From the NCBI GenBank assembly GCA_038319025.1, contig JBBQCW010000008.1, positions 59,681 to 123,680 of the forward strand: a stretch of DNA of 64,000 nt, read 5' to 3'. The stretch is from JBBQCW01 sp038319025 (GTDB lineage Bacteria > Actinomycetota > Thermoleophilia > Solirubrobacterales > Solirubrobacteraceae). This document shows, piece after piece, positions 34,109 to 42,339 of this stretch (positions are counted from its first letter, which is position 1; each line of letters opens with the position of its first letter). The notes beneath the pieces are model-generated. The model made no database searches and had not been told where the DNA came from. It saw nothing but the letters and a program-made list of their open reading frames with translations. A program made the translations under genes and the position numbers.

Positions 34109-34963
34109 CTAGGCCCTCCGCGGGAACTGGTCGAAATCCGGCTTGCGCTTCTCGCGGTAGGCGTTGCGGCCTTCCTGCGCCTCTTCACTGCCATAGAACA
34201 GGAGGTTGGCGTCGTGGGCCAGCTGCTGGATGCCCGCGTACCCGTCTTCGTGGGCATGAAAGCTCGACTTGACCAAGCGCAGCGCGAACGGGGAGAGCGC
34301 GAGCATCTCGCGGCACCAGGCCACGGTCTCATCCTCGAGACGGTCAAGCGGCACGACGGTATTGACCAAGCCCATGCTGAGGGCCTCCTGCGCGTCGTAC
34401 TGCCGACACAGCAGCCAGATCTCCTTGGCCTTCTTGGTGCCTACGAGATCGCGCAGCAAGGACGCGCCGAAGCCGCCGTCCCACGAACCCACGCGCGGCC
34501 CTGTCTGGCCGAAGCGCGCGTTGTCCGCGGCGATCGTCAGGTCGCAGCACAGGTGCAGCACGTGCCCGCCGCCGACGGCGTAGCCGGCGACCATCGCCAC
34601 CACGGGCTTGGGCAGGCGTCGGAGCTGGATCTGGAAATCGGTGATGTGAAAGCGGCCGACGGAAGCGCCGGAGGGCTGGCGGTCCGGGTGGTCGGGGTCG
34701 GTCAGGTAACCGGAGTCGCCGCGCACACTTTGGTCGCCGCCGGAGCAGAAGGCCAGTGGCCCCTCGCCGGTGAAGATGATCACGCCAACGGTGTCGTCCT
34801 CGCGGGCGCGCTCGAAGGCGTCGCCCAGCTCGATGACCGTCTGCGGGCGGAACGCGTTGCGCACCTGCGGGCGGTTGATCGTGATCTTCGCGATACCCGG
34901 CGGGACCGACGTCTCGTAGCGGATGTCGGTGTATTCGCCGGCGGGGGTCCAGTCGTTGGGCAC
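34109..34963 (-). CDS. menB: 1,4-dihydroxy-2-naphthoyl-CoA synthase
   Basis: Crotonase-family ring-closing enzyme, 284 aa. Key parts: ITINRPQVRNAFRPQTV, FCSGGDQSVRG, AMVAGYAVGGGHVLHLCCDLTIA, and C-terminal NAYREKRKPDFDQFPRR typical of MenB. GTG at 34963 has AAAGGAG 6-7 nt upstream; a longer frame to ATG 35011 would overlap the menE start and lacks such a site. First gene of the menB-menA-menC-membrane operon. Confidence 0.95.
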   Translation of the reverse strand: MPNDWTPAGEYTDIRYETSVPPGIAKITINRPQVRNAFRPQTVIELGDAFERAREDDTVGVIIFTGEGPLAFCSGGDQSVRGDSGYLTDPDHPDRQPSGASVGRFHITDFQIQLRRLPKPVVAMVAGYAVGGGHVLHLCCDLTIAADNARFGQTGPRVGSWDGGFGASLLRDLVGTKKAKEIWLLCRQYDAQEALSMGLVNTVVPLDRLEDETVAWCREMLALSPFALRLVKSSFHAHEDGYAGIQQLAHDANLLFYGSEEAQEGRNAYREKRKPDFDQFPRRA

Positions 34964-34986
34964 GCACGTCTCCTTTCGGGGTTGTG

Positions 34987-34996
34987 AGGCTAGCCT
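34987..34996. promoter_or_regulatory. Symmetric bidirectional -10 element AGGCTAGCCT
   Basis: A perfect 10-bp palindrome between divergent menB and menE reads TAGCCT in both directions. On the plus strand 7 nt separate it from the menE ATG (leaderless); on the minus strand it gives menB a short leader with its ribosome-binding site. Confidence 0.55.
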
Positions 34997-35003
34997 GTCG
35001 ATC

Positions 35004-36305
35004 ATGCGCACCGACGGCTGGCTCGCGCGGGCGGCGCAGCGTAGGCCGCACGTTCTCGCTCTTGTGACTGATGAAGGGTCTCTGACCTATACGGAGCTCG
35101 ACGCCCTCGCGAGCACGGCGGCGGGCCGGCTTGCCGGCCTTGGGGTCCGTGCGGGAGATCGCGTCGGCCTCGCGCTGGCGCCCGGGCGGGCGTTTGTCGA
35201 AACCTTCTGGGGAATCCTCCGGCTGGGCGCAATCGTGGTGCCGGTGGATGCGCGCGCCCCTGCCGCGGAGCGCGCGGTACGGCTCAGCGGGTGCGCCGCC
35301 GTCGTCGACCGCCCGTTGACGGGGCCGGTGGCTGGCGACGCGCCCGTTGTGGTCGGGCACGACCTGGATGCCATTGCCGTCGAGGTCCACACGTCGGGCA
35401 CCACCGGCACCCCGCGCCCGGTCGGGCTGACGTACGGAAACTGGCTGTGGAGCGCTCTAGGGAGTGCCGCCGCGCTAGGGCATCCGGCCGACGAGCGGTG
35501 GCTGTGCACATTGCCGCTTTCACACGTGGGTGGTCTCTCGATTCTCGTGCGGAGCGTGGTGGCGGGCACGACGGCGATCGTGCGGCCGCGGTTCGATGCG
35601 GCCGCCGTCGCGGCGGAGCTTTCATCTCCTGATGGTCCGACGATGGTCTCCCTGGTGCCCACGACGCTGTCCCGGGTCCTGGACGCTGGGCTTGATCAGC
35701 CGCCCGCGCTGCGGTGGACGCTGCTGGGAGGGGCGCCGATCGCACCGGCGCTGCTGGCTCGCGCAGCGGAGGCGGGAGTGCCGGTCGCGCCGACCTACGG
35801 GCTTACGGAGGCCTGCTCCCAGGTCACGACATTCGGACATTCGCTGTTCTGCACCCGCGTGCGGCTCAATGATGCCGGGGAGATCCTGGTCAGCGGACCC
35901 ACGGTGGCGCCGTCACGCGGACCAGTGCTGTCCACCGGGGATCTGGGTGCGCTCGACCAGTTCGGGGCGCTGTCGATAGTGGGCCGTGCTTCGGACACAA
36001 TCATCACCGGCGGGGAGAACGTGGCGCCGGCCGAGGTGGAGGCTGTGCTGGAGGCACATCCGGCCGTGGCCGAAGCAGCCGTCCATGGGCGGCTGGATTC
36101 GGAGTGGGGGGAGGCGGTCATCGCGACCGTCGTCGCTGCCGATCCCACGCAGCCGCCCACCGCCGACGCCTTGCGGGACTGGTGTGGCGAGCGGCTCGCC
36201 GCGTTCAAGGTACCCAAGGCCTTCGCCATGGCCACACGGTTGCCACGGACGGCCTCGGGCAAGTTGCTCCGCAGCGAACTGTCCGGTGAGCCGCACACCC
36301 CTTAG
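35004..36305 (+). CDS. menE: o-Succinylbenzoate-CoA ligase
   Basis: ANL-superfamily ligase, 433 aa, short as expected for MenE. P-loop VHTSGTTGTPRPVGLTYGN, TYGLTEACSQVTTFG, STGDLGALDQFGAL and IVGRASDTIITGGENVAP, with the C-terminal catalytic Lys in RTASGKLLRSEL. ATG 35004 follows the TAGCCT box by 7 nt. Confidence 0.93.
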   Translation: MRTDGWLARAAQRRPHVLALVTDEGSLTYTELDALASTAAGRLAGLGVRAGDRVGLALAPGRAFVETFWGILRLGAIVVPVDARAPAAERAVRLSGCAAVVDRPLTGPVAGDAPVVVGHDLDAIAVEVHTSGTTGTPRPVGLTYGNWLWSALGSAAALGHPADERWLCTLPLSHVGGLSILVRSVVAGTTAIVRPRFDAAAVAAELSSPDGPTMVSLVPTTLSRVLDAGLDQPPALRWTLLGGAPIAPALLARAAEAGVPVAPTYGLTEACSQVTTFGHSLFCTRVRLNDAGEILVSGPTVAPSRGPVLSTGDLGALDQFGALSIVGRASDTIITGGENVAPAEVEAVLEAHPAVAEAAVHGRLDSEWGEAVIATVVAADPTQPPTADALRDWCGERLAAFKVPKAFAMATRLPRTASGKLLRSELSGEPHTP

Positions 36306-36308
36306 TGT
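36303..36308 (+). promoter_or_regulatory. -10 box TAGTGT, leaderless methyltransferase
   Basis: TAGTGT begins on the menE stop codon and is followed by 8 nt and ATG at 36317. Confidence 0.5.
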
Positions 36309-36316
36309 CCGCAGCA

Positions 36317-37192
36317 ATGGACCACGAGGAATATCGCGCTCAGAGCCGGGCGACCTGGGATGCGGTCGCACCCGGTTGGGGCGCCCGCGCGGCGGCTCTG
36401 CAGGAAGCCGCGCTGCCAGTGTCGCAGTGGCTCGTCGACGCCATCGCGCCGGTGCCCGGCGAGACGGTGGTGGAGCTGGCCGCGGGCGCCGGTGACACCG
36501 GGTTCTTGGCCGCGCGGCGACTGCGGCCCGCCGAGGGCCCGCCGATCCCCGGTGGTGGGCTGCTCAGCACCGACGGTTCACCCGCGATGGTCGACATCGC
36601 CCGCGCTCGCGCCGCGGAGCAGGGCCTTGACGACATCGTCCAGTGCCGGGTGATGGAGGCCGAGTGGATCGACCTCAGCGCAGCGACCGTCGATGCCGTC
36701 CTGTGCCGCTGGGGCTACATGCTGCTCGCCGATCCCCAGACGGCGTTGCGGGAGACGAGGCGCATCCTGCGCCCTGATGGGCGCCTGGCTCTGGCGGGCT
36801 GGGCTGACCCCGCGGATAACCCTTGGAACACGACCGGCGGCGGCGTGCTGCGCGCGCGAGGACTGGCACCGGAGGCGAGCGCCGACCCGCAGGCACCGGG
36901 CATGTACGCCTTTGCGCAGCCTGAGCATGTCGAGGATCTGCTCGCCGGAGCCGGGTTCGCGGATGTCCGCATCGACACCGTCGACTTCGCGTTCATCGCG
37001 CCCGACGGACAGGCGTGGTGGGAGTACCTCGCCGACACCTCGCCCAGCCTGAGGGCGGCACTTCCCGGCCTGAGTCCGGCTGACGTCTACGGGCTTCGTG
37101 ACGCGCTCGACGAGGCTTACGCACCGTACACCGACCCAGATGGCGTGCTGACCCTTCCGGCCCGCGCCTTGGTGGCTGCGGCGACCGCCTGA
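36317..37192 (+). CDS. Class I SAM-dependent methyltransferase
   Basis: 291 residues. Motif I is VVELAAGAGDTGFLA, followed by STDGSPAMVDIARARAAEQG, VDAVLCRWGYMLL and RRILRPDGRLALAGWAD. The start at 36317 rather than the earlier GTG 36305 is set by the TAGTGT box. It follows menE, and a C-methyltransferase (MenG) is the step missing from this cluster, but the MenG/UbiE signatures are not clear, so the substrate is open. Confidence 0.85.
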   Translation: MDHEEYRAQSRATWDAVAPGWGARAAALQEAALPVSQWLVDAIAPVPGETVVELAAGAGDTGFLAARRLRPAEGPPIPGGGLLSTDGSPAMVDIARARAAEQGLDDIVQCRVMEAEWIDLSAATVDAVLCRWGYMLLADPQTALRETRRILRPDGRLALAGWADPADNPWNTTGGGVLRARGLAPEASADPQAPGMYAFAQPEHVEDLLAGAGFADVRIDTVDFAFIAPDGQAWWEYLADTSPSLRAALPGLSPADVYGLRDALDEAYAPYTDPDGVLTLPARALVAAATA

Positions 37193-37226
37193 GCGGCCTC
37201 ACAACCCGCGCGGCTCGGCCACGTCG

Positions 37227-37232
37227 TAGCAT
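37227..37232 (+). promoter_or_regulatory. -10 box TAGCAT, leaderless ilvC
   Basis: TAGCAT is followed by 8 nt and ATG at 37241. Confidence 0.5.
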
Positions 37233-37240
37233 CATGCGCC

Positions 37241-38242
37241 ATGTTCTACGACGACGACGCAGACCTCACCCTCCTCGACGGCAAGACCGTCGCCATCATC
37301 GGTTTCGGCTCCCAGGGCCACGCGCATGCGCTGAACCTGCGCGATAGCGGCGTGACCGTCGTCGTCGGGCTGCGCGAGGACTCCGCCAGCGTCGCGGTAG
37401 CGCGCGAGGCGGGGCTCGAAGTGGTGCCCGTGGCCGAGGCGGCCGCTCGCGGTGACCTCGTGATGATGCTCGTGCCCGATGAGCTGCACCACGAGGTCTA
37501 CGAGAACGACGTCAAGGCCGGCATCGACGCCGGCAACCTGCTGCTCTTCGGTCACGGCTTTTCCATCCTGTACGAAGAGGTCAAGCCACCCAACGACGTC
37601 GACGTGGCGCTCGTCGCACCCAAGGGCCCCGGCCACCTGGTTCGTCGCCAGTACCTGGAGGGCTCGGGTGTCCCCGGCCTGATCGCCATCGAGCAGGACG
37701 CAACGGGCAACGCCCAGTCCCTCGCCCTAGCGTATGCCCGCGGCATCGGCTGCACGCGCGGCGGCGTTTTCGAGACGACCTTCAAGGACGAGACGGAGAC
37801 TGACCTCTTCGGCGAGCAGGCCGTGCTCTGCGGCGGCGCCAGCGCGCTGGTGCAGGCCGGATTCGAGACCCTCGTCGAGGCCGGGTATGACCCGCAGATG
37901 GCGTACTTCGAATGCCTCCACGAGTTGAAGCTGATCGTCGACCTGATGTACGAGAAGGGCCTGGCCGGCATGCGGTACTCGATCTCCAACACGGCGGAGT
38001 ACGGCGACTACTCGCGCGGGCAGCGCGTCATCAACGCCGACACCAAGGCCGAGATGGCCAAGATCCTCGGTGAGATCCAGTCGGGCGAGTTCGCGCGCGA
38101 GTGGATCGCTGAGAACCGAGCCGGCCAAGAGAACTTCAAGCGCATGCGCGCCGAGCAGGCGGCGACCCAGATCGAGTCGACCGGCAAGGAACTGCGGGCG
38201 ATGATGGACTGGATCGACGACGGGACCTTCGCGCAGGGGTGA
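37241..38242 (+). CDS. ilvC: Ketol-acid reductoisomerase
   Basis: NADPH enzyme of valine and isoleucine synthesis, class I, 333 aa. GFGSQGHAHALNLRDSG nucleotide fold, VALVAPKGPGHLVRRQY, TFKDETETDLFGEQAVLCGG with Mg ligands, and a C-terminal YSISNTAEYGDY. Standalone transcription, away from ilvBN. Confidence 0.97.
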   Translation: MFYDDDADLTLLDGKTVAIIGFGSQGHAHALNLRDSGVTVVVGLREDSASVAVAREAGLEVVPVAEAAARGDLVMMLVPDELHHEVYENDVKAGIDAGNLLLFGHGFSILYEEVKPPNDVDVALVAPKGPGHLVRRQYLEGSGVPGLIAIEQDATGNAQSLALAYARGIGCTRGGVFETTFKDETETDLFGEQAVLCGGASALVQAGFETLVEAGYDPQMAYFECLHELKLIVDLMYEKGLAGMRYSISNTAEYGDYSRGQRVINADTKAEMAKILGEIQSGEFAREWIAENRAGQENFKRMRAEQAATQIESTGKELRAMMDWIDDGTFAQG

Positions 38243-38338
38243 TCGCTCTGGCCTGGACGTCGCTCCGGGGTCGCGCGGCGGGACGGTGCCCTGGACGTTC
38301 GCGGCCGTCAGCGCTGGGAATGTGAGATCGACCGCGTC

Positions 38339-38387
38339 GACGTCATCCGATCTACTTCCGTCCCTCGGTCGTCAATCGGATGACGTC
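38339..38387. repeat. 13-bp inverted repeat around the DUF559 gene stop
   Basis: GACGTCATCCGAT (38339-38351) and ATCGGATGACGTC (38375-38387) are perfect inverted arms, 23 nt apart, spanning the stop codon. A third copy of the first 12 bases lies at 39247-39258 over the gene's start. Could be a terminator, a transfer scar or both. Nothing else is visible in 38243-38338. Confidence 0.6.
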
Positions 38388-39254
38388 GGTCACGGTGCTG
38401 AACTCCGTGACCGTGTGCTCCGCGGGCAGGCGCAACACTCGGTACCCGGCTCTTGTCAGTGCGGCGTCCCGAGCACGGTCGAGTTGTCGCTGGTAGGGGA
38501 GCAAGTGGTGTGGTCCGTCAACCTCGACGATCAGTCGCTGAGATCGCCAGAGCAGGTCTACCTCAAATCCGGGCTCGCCGACTGGCAGCCAAGCGTTGAC
38601 CTCCGCACGCACGTGGCCCGTCAGCGCAAGCGCGTCACGGACACGTCGCTCGTCGTCGGAACGAAACCGATCGCCGTCATCCGTGAGCACGGCGATCGCC
38701 CGGTGCAGCCGTCCGAGACCGTGACGCCCGCGTGCGCGGTCCAGTGCCTCCAGCATCTCGCGGTGGTCATACAGCCTGAGTAACAGAGCCCGGTCCAGAA
38801 GGTCGCCGAATTCGCGCGGCCGCGCCACATCGCTCATGTCCACGATGGTTCGGGCGATCGTGGTTATTTTGAAGCCGCGGTGCTCGGTAACTTCGTCGGA
38901 GGCCAGGATGCTCCGGTGATGGCGGATCCCGCGCAGGCCGCCGCCGCGCTGGTCGGGCGATGTGATGTCCACAGGTCCGCTCCTGGCTCGCGCCAGGTCC
39001 CAGCCGGCCGCCGCGGACCGGTAGGACACTGCGGCTCCCGGCCCCACCGCCAGTAGCGCCGCCATCGTCCAACCATCGTGCGTGAGCGAACGGTGCCCGA
39101 ACGCATACACGCCGCGGTTGAGCCGATCAAGTCGGCCGTTGGCGACCCACCGCGAGATCGTCGCGCCGCTGACGCCGCGGTCGCTCAGCTGCGCCCGCGC
39201 CACCACGCCGTACTGCCGACGAGCGAGCGCCGCCACCGACTGCGCTGACGTCAT
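38352..39254 (-). CDS. AbiEi-like wHTH / DUF559 endonuclease-like protein
   Basis: 300 residues. N-terminus (MTSAQSVAALARRQYGVVAR...) is an AbiEi-type winged helix; a middle domain contains HHRSILASDEV and TTIARTIVDMSD; the C-terminus is a DUF559 PD-(D/E)XK-like nuclease fold with FEVDLLWRSQRLIVEVDG and YRVLRLPAEH. ATG 39254 gives the usual family start; the frame extends further upstream without features. Common orphan protein in Thermoleophilia; role unproven and no toxin partner is next to it. Sits between ilvC and the riboswitch-controlled serCA. Confidence 0.85.
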   Translation of the reverse strand: MTSAQSVAALARRQYGVVARAQLSDRGVSGATISRWVANGRLDRLNRGVYAFGHRSLTHDGWTMAALLAVGPGAAVSYRSAAAGWDLARARSGPVDITSPDQRGGGLRGIRHHRSILASDEVTEHRGFKITTIARTIVDMSDVARPREFGDLLDRALLLRLYDHREMLEALDRARGRHGLGRLHRAIAVLTDDGDRFRSDDERRVRDALALTGHVRAEVNAWLPVGEPGFEVDLLWRSQRLIVEVDGPHHLLPYQRQLDRARDAALTRAGYRVLRLPAEHTVTEFSTVTDVIRLTTEGRK

Positions 39255-39258
39255 CCGA
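39247..39258. repeat. 12-bp repeat copy at the DUF559 gene start
   Basis: GACGTCATCCGA here is identical and in the same orientation to 38339-38350, so the gene is bracketed by direct repeats 908 bp apart. Confidence 0.6.
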
Positions 39259-39436
39259 GTCACGGCCGCGGCGCGGTTGCAGATCGGATTACGTACGACA
39301 TGGGGCCAGCCTGCCGACCCACGTGTGCCCGAACCAGACGCGTCACGTGCCATCCGTGTGACGCCGGCGTGCCGACTCATGCCCGGGCGCGCCGACGCTC
39401 GCTCGGGGCGCGCAAGGCGCTCCCCGAGCCCTTCGC

Positions 39437-39442
39437 TACACT
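39437..39442 (+). promoter_or_regulatory. -10 box TACACT for serC-serA
   Basis: Predicted transcription start near 39449, directly at the first base of the riboswitch P1 stem. Between 39259 and 39436 I see no gene. Confidence 0.5.
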
Positions 39443-39449
39443 TGCCGAG

Positions 39450-39523
39450 CCGTCGCGACTGGCGTCGCGGGTGGGCTTGACCACCGGGGAGCGACGGAGC
39501 AGGAACTGCCGCGCGCCTGGGCA
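39450..39523 (+). ncRNA. ZTP (pfl) riboswitch
   Basis: Matches the pfl/ZTP consensus in order: P1 5' arm CCGTCGC (39450-39456), conserved GACTGGCG (39457-39464), P2 GGTGG/CCACC (39470-39474, 39481-39485), CGGGGAGC, P1 3' arm GCGACGG (39491-39497), a linker hairpin GCAG/CTGC (39499-39509) and the 3' block ending GCGCCTGGGCA (39513-39523). It senses the purine alarmone ZTP and usually turns one-carbon genes on. GGGC at 39519-39522 could pair with GCCC at 39550-39553 beside the serC ribosome-binding site, a possible expression switch. Confidence 0.88.
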
Positions 39524-39557
39524 CTCACCCGTCGAATCGCACCCACGGAGCCCTGCC

Positions 39558-40703
39558 ATGACGCCAGATCCTCTCTTGATTCCCGCCGACTTGAAGCCGT
39601 CCGATGGCCGCTTCGGCTGCGGCCCGTCGAAGGTCCGCCCCGAGCAGCTCCAAGCCTTGGTCACAGACGGAGCGGCGCTGATGGGCACCTCGCACCGCCA
39701 GAAGCCGGTCAAGGATCTGGTCGGCCGCGTGCGAGGAGGACTCGGCGAGCTGTTCTCTCTGCCCGACGGCTACGAGGTAGCTCTGGGCAACGGTGGCGCC
39801 ACCGCATTCTGGGATGCCGCCACCTTCGGCCTGATCGCCGAGCGTTCCTTGCACCTCACCTACGGCGAGTTCTCCTCCAAGTTCGCGCAGTGCACGGCCA
39901 AGGCCCCGTTCGTCGGCGATCCGATCCTCGTCACGGCGCCGGTCGGCGAGGCGCCCGCGCCGGTGGCCGCCCACGAGGCCGACGTCATCGCCTGGGCCCA
40001 CAACGAAACATCGACCGGCGTCATGGTCCCCGTGACCGAGCGCCCCGAGAACTCCGACCACGCGCTGATCCTGATCGACGCGACCTCCGGCGCCGGCGGC
40101 CTTCCCGTCAACGTCGCTGCCACCGATGCGTACTACTTCGCCCCCCAGAAGGCCTTCGCTTCCGACGGCGGCCTGTGGCTCGCTGTGCTCAGCCCGGCGG
40201 CGCAGAAGCGGATCGAGAAGATCGCGGGTTCCGGCCGCTGGATCCCCGACTCGCTGTCGCTGCAGACGGCCGTGGAGAACAGCCGCAAGGACCAGACCTA
40301 CAACACTCCCGCCATCGCCACGCTGTTCTTGCTCGCCGAGCAGATCGACTGGATGCTGGCCAACGGTGGCCTCGACGGAATGGTCACCCGGACGACCGCT
40401 TCGTCCGATCACCTTTACGGCTGGGCGGAACGGTCGTCCTTCGCAAACCCGTTCGTCGCCAACAAGGCCAACCGCTCGCTGGTGGTCGGCACGATCGACT
40501 TCGACGAAAGCGTCGACGCGGCCGCGGTGGCCGCCACGTTGCGCGCCAACGGCATCGTCGACACCGAGCCTTACCGCAAGTTGGGTCGCAACCAGTTGCG
40601 TATCGCGATGTTCCCGGCCATCGAACCGGCCGACGTGGAGGCGCTGACGGCTTGCATCGACCATGTGGTGGAACGACTGAGCACAAATGGAGGGCAGTCC
40701 TGA
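39558..40703 (+). CDS. serC: Phosphoserine aminotransferase
   Basis: PLP enzyme of serine synthesis, 381 aa, of the actinobacterial type: RFGCGPSKVRPEQL, GTSHRQKPVKDLV, and PLP Lys in YYFAPQKAFASDGG. ATG 39558 has GGAG 7 nt upstream; the longer frame would run through the riboswitch. Overlaps serA (TGATG). Under ZTP control by the leader. Confidence 0.95.
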   Translation: MTPDPLLIPADLKPSDGRFGCGPSKVRPEQLQALVTDGAALMGTSHRQKPVKDLVGRVRGGLGELFSLPDGYEVALGNGGATAFWDAATFGLIAERSLHLTYGEFSSKFAQCTAKAPFVGDPILVTAPVGEAPAPVAAHEADVIAWAHNETSTGVMVPVTERPENSDHALILIDATSGAGGLPVNVAATDAYYFAPQKAFASDGGLWLAVLSPAAQKRIEKIAGSGRWIPDSLSLQTAVENSRKDQTYNTPAIATLFLLAEQIDWMLANGGLDGMVTRTTASSDHLYGWAERSSFANPFVANKANRSLVVGTIDFDESVDAAAVAATLRANGIVDTEPYRKLGRNQLRIAMFPAIEPADVEALTACIDHVVERLSTNGGQS

Positions 40704-42304
40704 TGCGCGTCCTGGTGGCAGAGAAGATCGGTGACAGCGGCGTTGACCTGCTGCGCGAAGCTGGTTTCGAAGTGGACGTCGAGACCGGCTGGGAGCGCGC
40801 GGAACTCCTCGAGCACATCGGCGACTACGACGGGATCCTGATTCGCTCCGCCACGAAGCTCGACGCCGAGGCGCTGGAGCAGGCCACGAACCTGAAGGCC
40901 GTCGGCCGCGCCGGCGTGGGCATCGACAACGTCGACGTGCCTGCCGCGACCAAGCGCGGCGTGATCGTCGCCAACGCCCCGCAATCCAACGTGGTCACGG
41001 CCGCCGAGCACACGATGGCTCTGCTGCTGGCCATGGCCCGCAACGTGCCCCAAGCGCACGGCGCCCTCAAGGAGGGCCGCTGGGATCGCTCCAAGTACTC
41101 CGGCACCGAGCTGATGGACAAGACGCTGGGGATCCTGGGCTTCGGTCGCATCGGCCAGCTCGTCGCTGAGCGCGCGCAGGGCTTCGGCATGAAGATCGTG
41201 GCCTACGACCCCTACGTCGGGGCCGAGCGCTACAAGGAGCTCGGCGTCCAGAAGGCCGATACGTCCGACGACGTTTACGCCGTCGCCGACTTCATCACCG
41301 TGCATCTGCCCAAGACACCGGAGACCGAAGGGTGGCTCAACGCCGAAGCCTTCGCCAAGATGAAGGACGGCGTTCGCGTGCTCAACGTGGCTCGCGGTCC
41401 GCTGATCGTCGACGAGGATCTGGTGGCAGCTCTACAGAGCGGCAAGGTCGGCGGCGCGGCGCTCGACGTCTTCCGCAGCGAGCCGATGACCGACAGCCCG
41501 CTCTTCGCGTTCCCGCAGGTCATCGTCACCCCTCACCTGGGGGCCTCGACCGCTGAGGCCACTGACCGCGCCGGCTTCCAAGCCGCCGAGCAGGTCGTTG
41601 CGGCCCTCACCGGCGGCACCGTGACATCTGCGGTCAACGTGCCGGCCATAGCGGCGGAGGACATGGAGGTCCTCGGACCTTTCCTGCCGCTCTGCCGCGC
41701 CCTCGGCAAGCTCGCCGTGCAGCTGGGCGATGGCTCCTCGGTCGACAAGGTCGAGGTGGAGTTCCTGGGTCGCATCGCTGAACGTGACACGCGGCCGTTG
41801 GCGGTCGCCGTCCTGCTGGGCGTCCTGGCCGAGCACACCGAAGACGACGTGAACCCGGTCAACGCCCCCGGCATCGCCGAGGAGCGAGGTATCGAGATCG
41901 TGGAGAGCAAGAGCGCCACGGCGCGCGACTTCGCCGACCTCGTGCGGGTCACCGTCGTCTCGGGCGGCGTTCGCAACCGCGTGGTCGGCACCGTCGTCGG
42001 TCGTCAGAACCGCCCGCATCTCCTCGAGGCCTGGGGTCAGCGCTTCAACCTGCAGCTGGAGGAGCACATCGCGCTCTTCCGCTACCGCGATGTGCCGGGC
42101 ATGATCGGCCGTGTCGGCACGATCTTCGGCGAGCACGGCGTGAACATCAGTGGCTCGGCGGTCGGCCGGGTGGCCGACCAAGGTGGAGAAGAGGGTGCCC
42201 TGGCGGCCATGGTGATCACCACCGACGAGGCCGTCCCGGGTGCGCTGGTGGACGAGATCGCCGCTTCAGAAGGCTTCGCGGCGGGGCGCGCCGTCAACCT
42301 GTAG
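40703..42304 (+). CDS. serA: D-3-phosphoglycerate dehydrogenase
   Basis: First enzyme of serine synthesis, long type, 533 aa. Domains: catalytic N-terminus (VLVAEKIGDSGVDLL), NAD fold ILGFGRIGQLVAERA, catalytic Arg/Glu/His in NVARGPLIVDE and TPHLGASTAEA, an ASB domain, and a C-terminal ACT domain YRDVPGMIGRVGTIFGEHG for serine feedback. ATG overlaps the serC stop; GGAGG lies just upstream. Confidence 0.96.
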   Translation: MRVLVAEKIGDSGVDLLREAGFEVDVETGWERAELLEHIGDYDGILIRSATKLDAEALEQATNLKAVGRAGVGIDNVDVPAATKRGVIVANAPQSNVVTAAEHTMALLLAMARNVPQAHGALKEGRWDRSKYSGTELMDKTLGILGFGRIGQLVAERAQGFGMKIVAYDPYVGAERYKELGVQKADTSDDVYAVADFITVHLPKTPETEGWLNAEAFAKMKDGVRVLNVARGPLIVDEDLVAALQSGKVGGAALDVFRSEPMTDSPLFAFPQVIVTPHLGASTAEATDRAGFQAAEQVVAALTGGTVTSAVNVPAIAAEDMEVLGPFLPLCRALGKLAVQLGDGSSVDKVEVEFLGRIAERDTRPLAVAVLLGVLAEHTEDDVNPVNAPGIAEERGIEIVESKSATARDFADLVRVTVVSGGVRNRVVGTVVGRQNRPHLLEAWGQRFNLQLEEHIALFRYRDVPGMIGRVGTIFGEHGVNISGSAVGRVADQGGEEGALAAMVITTDEAVPGALVDEIAASEGFAAGRAVNL

Positions 42305-42326
42305 GAAGCCGCGATGTCCGGGGCGG

Positions 42327-42332
42327 TAGCGT
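42327..42332 (+). promoter_or_regulatory. -10 box TAGCGT, leaderless aldo/keto reductase
   Basis: TAGCGT is followed by 7 nt and ATG at 42340. Confidence 0.5.
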
Positions 42333-42339
42333 CCCGGAC

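Noticed and set aside
36305..36316. GTG 36305 as methyltransferase start
   Set aside because: It overlaps the TAGTGT -10 box; ATG 36317 sits 8 nt after the box and gives the usual N-terminus.
38352..39254. Type IV toxin-antitoxin or restriction system
   Set aside because: Only the AbiEi-like/DUF559 protein is present; neighbours are ilvC and serC, with no toxin, methylase or partner gene.
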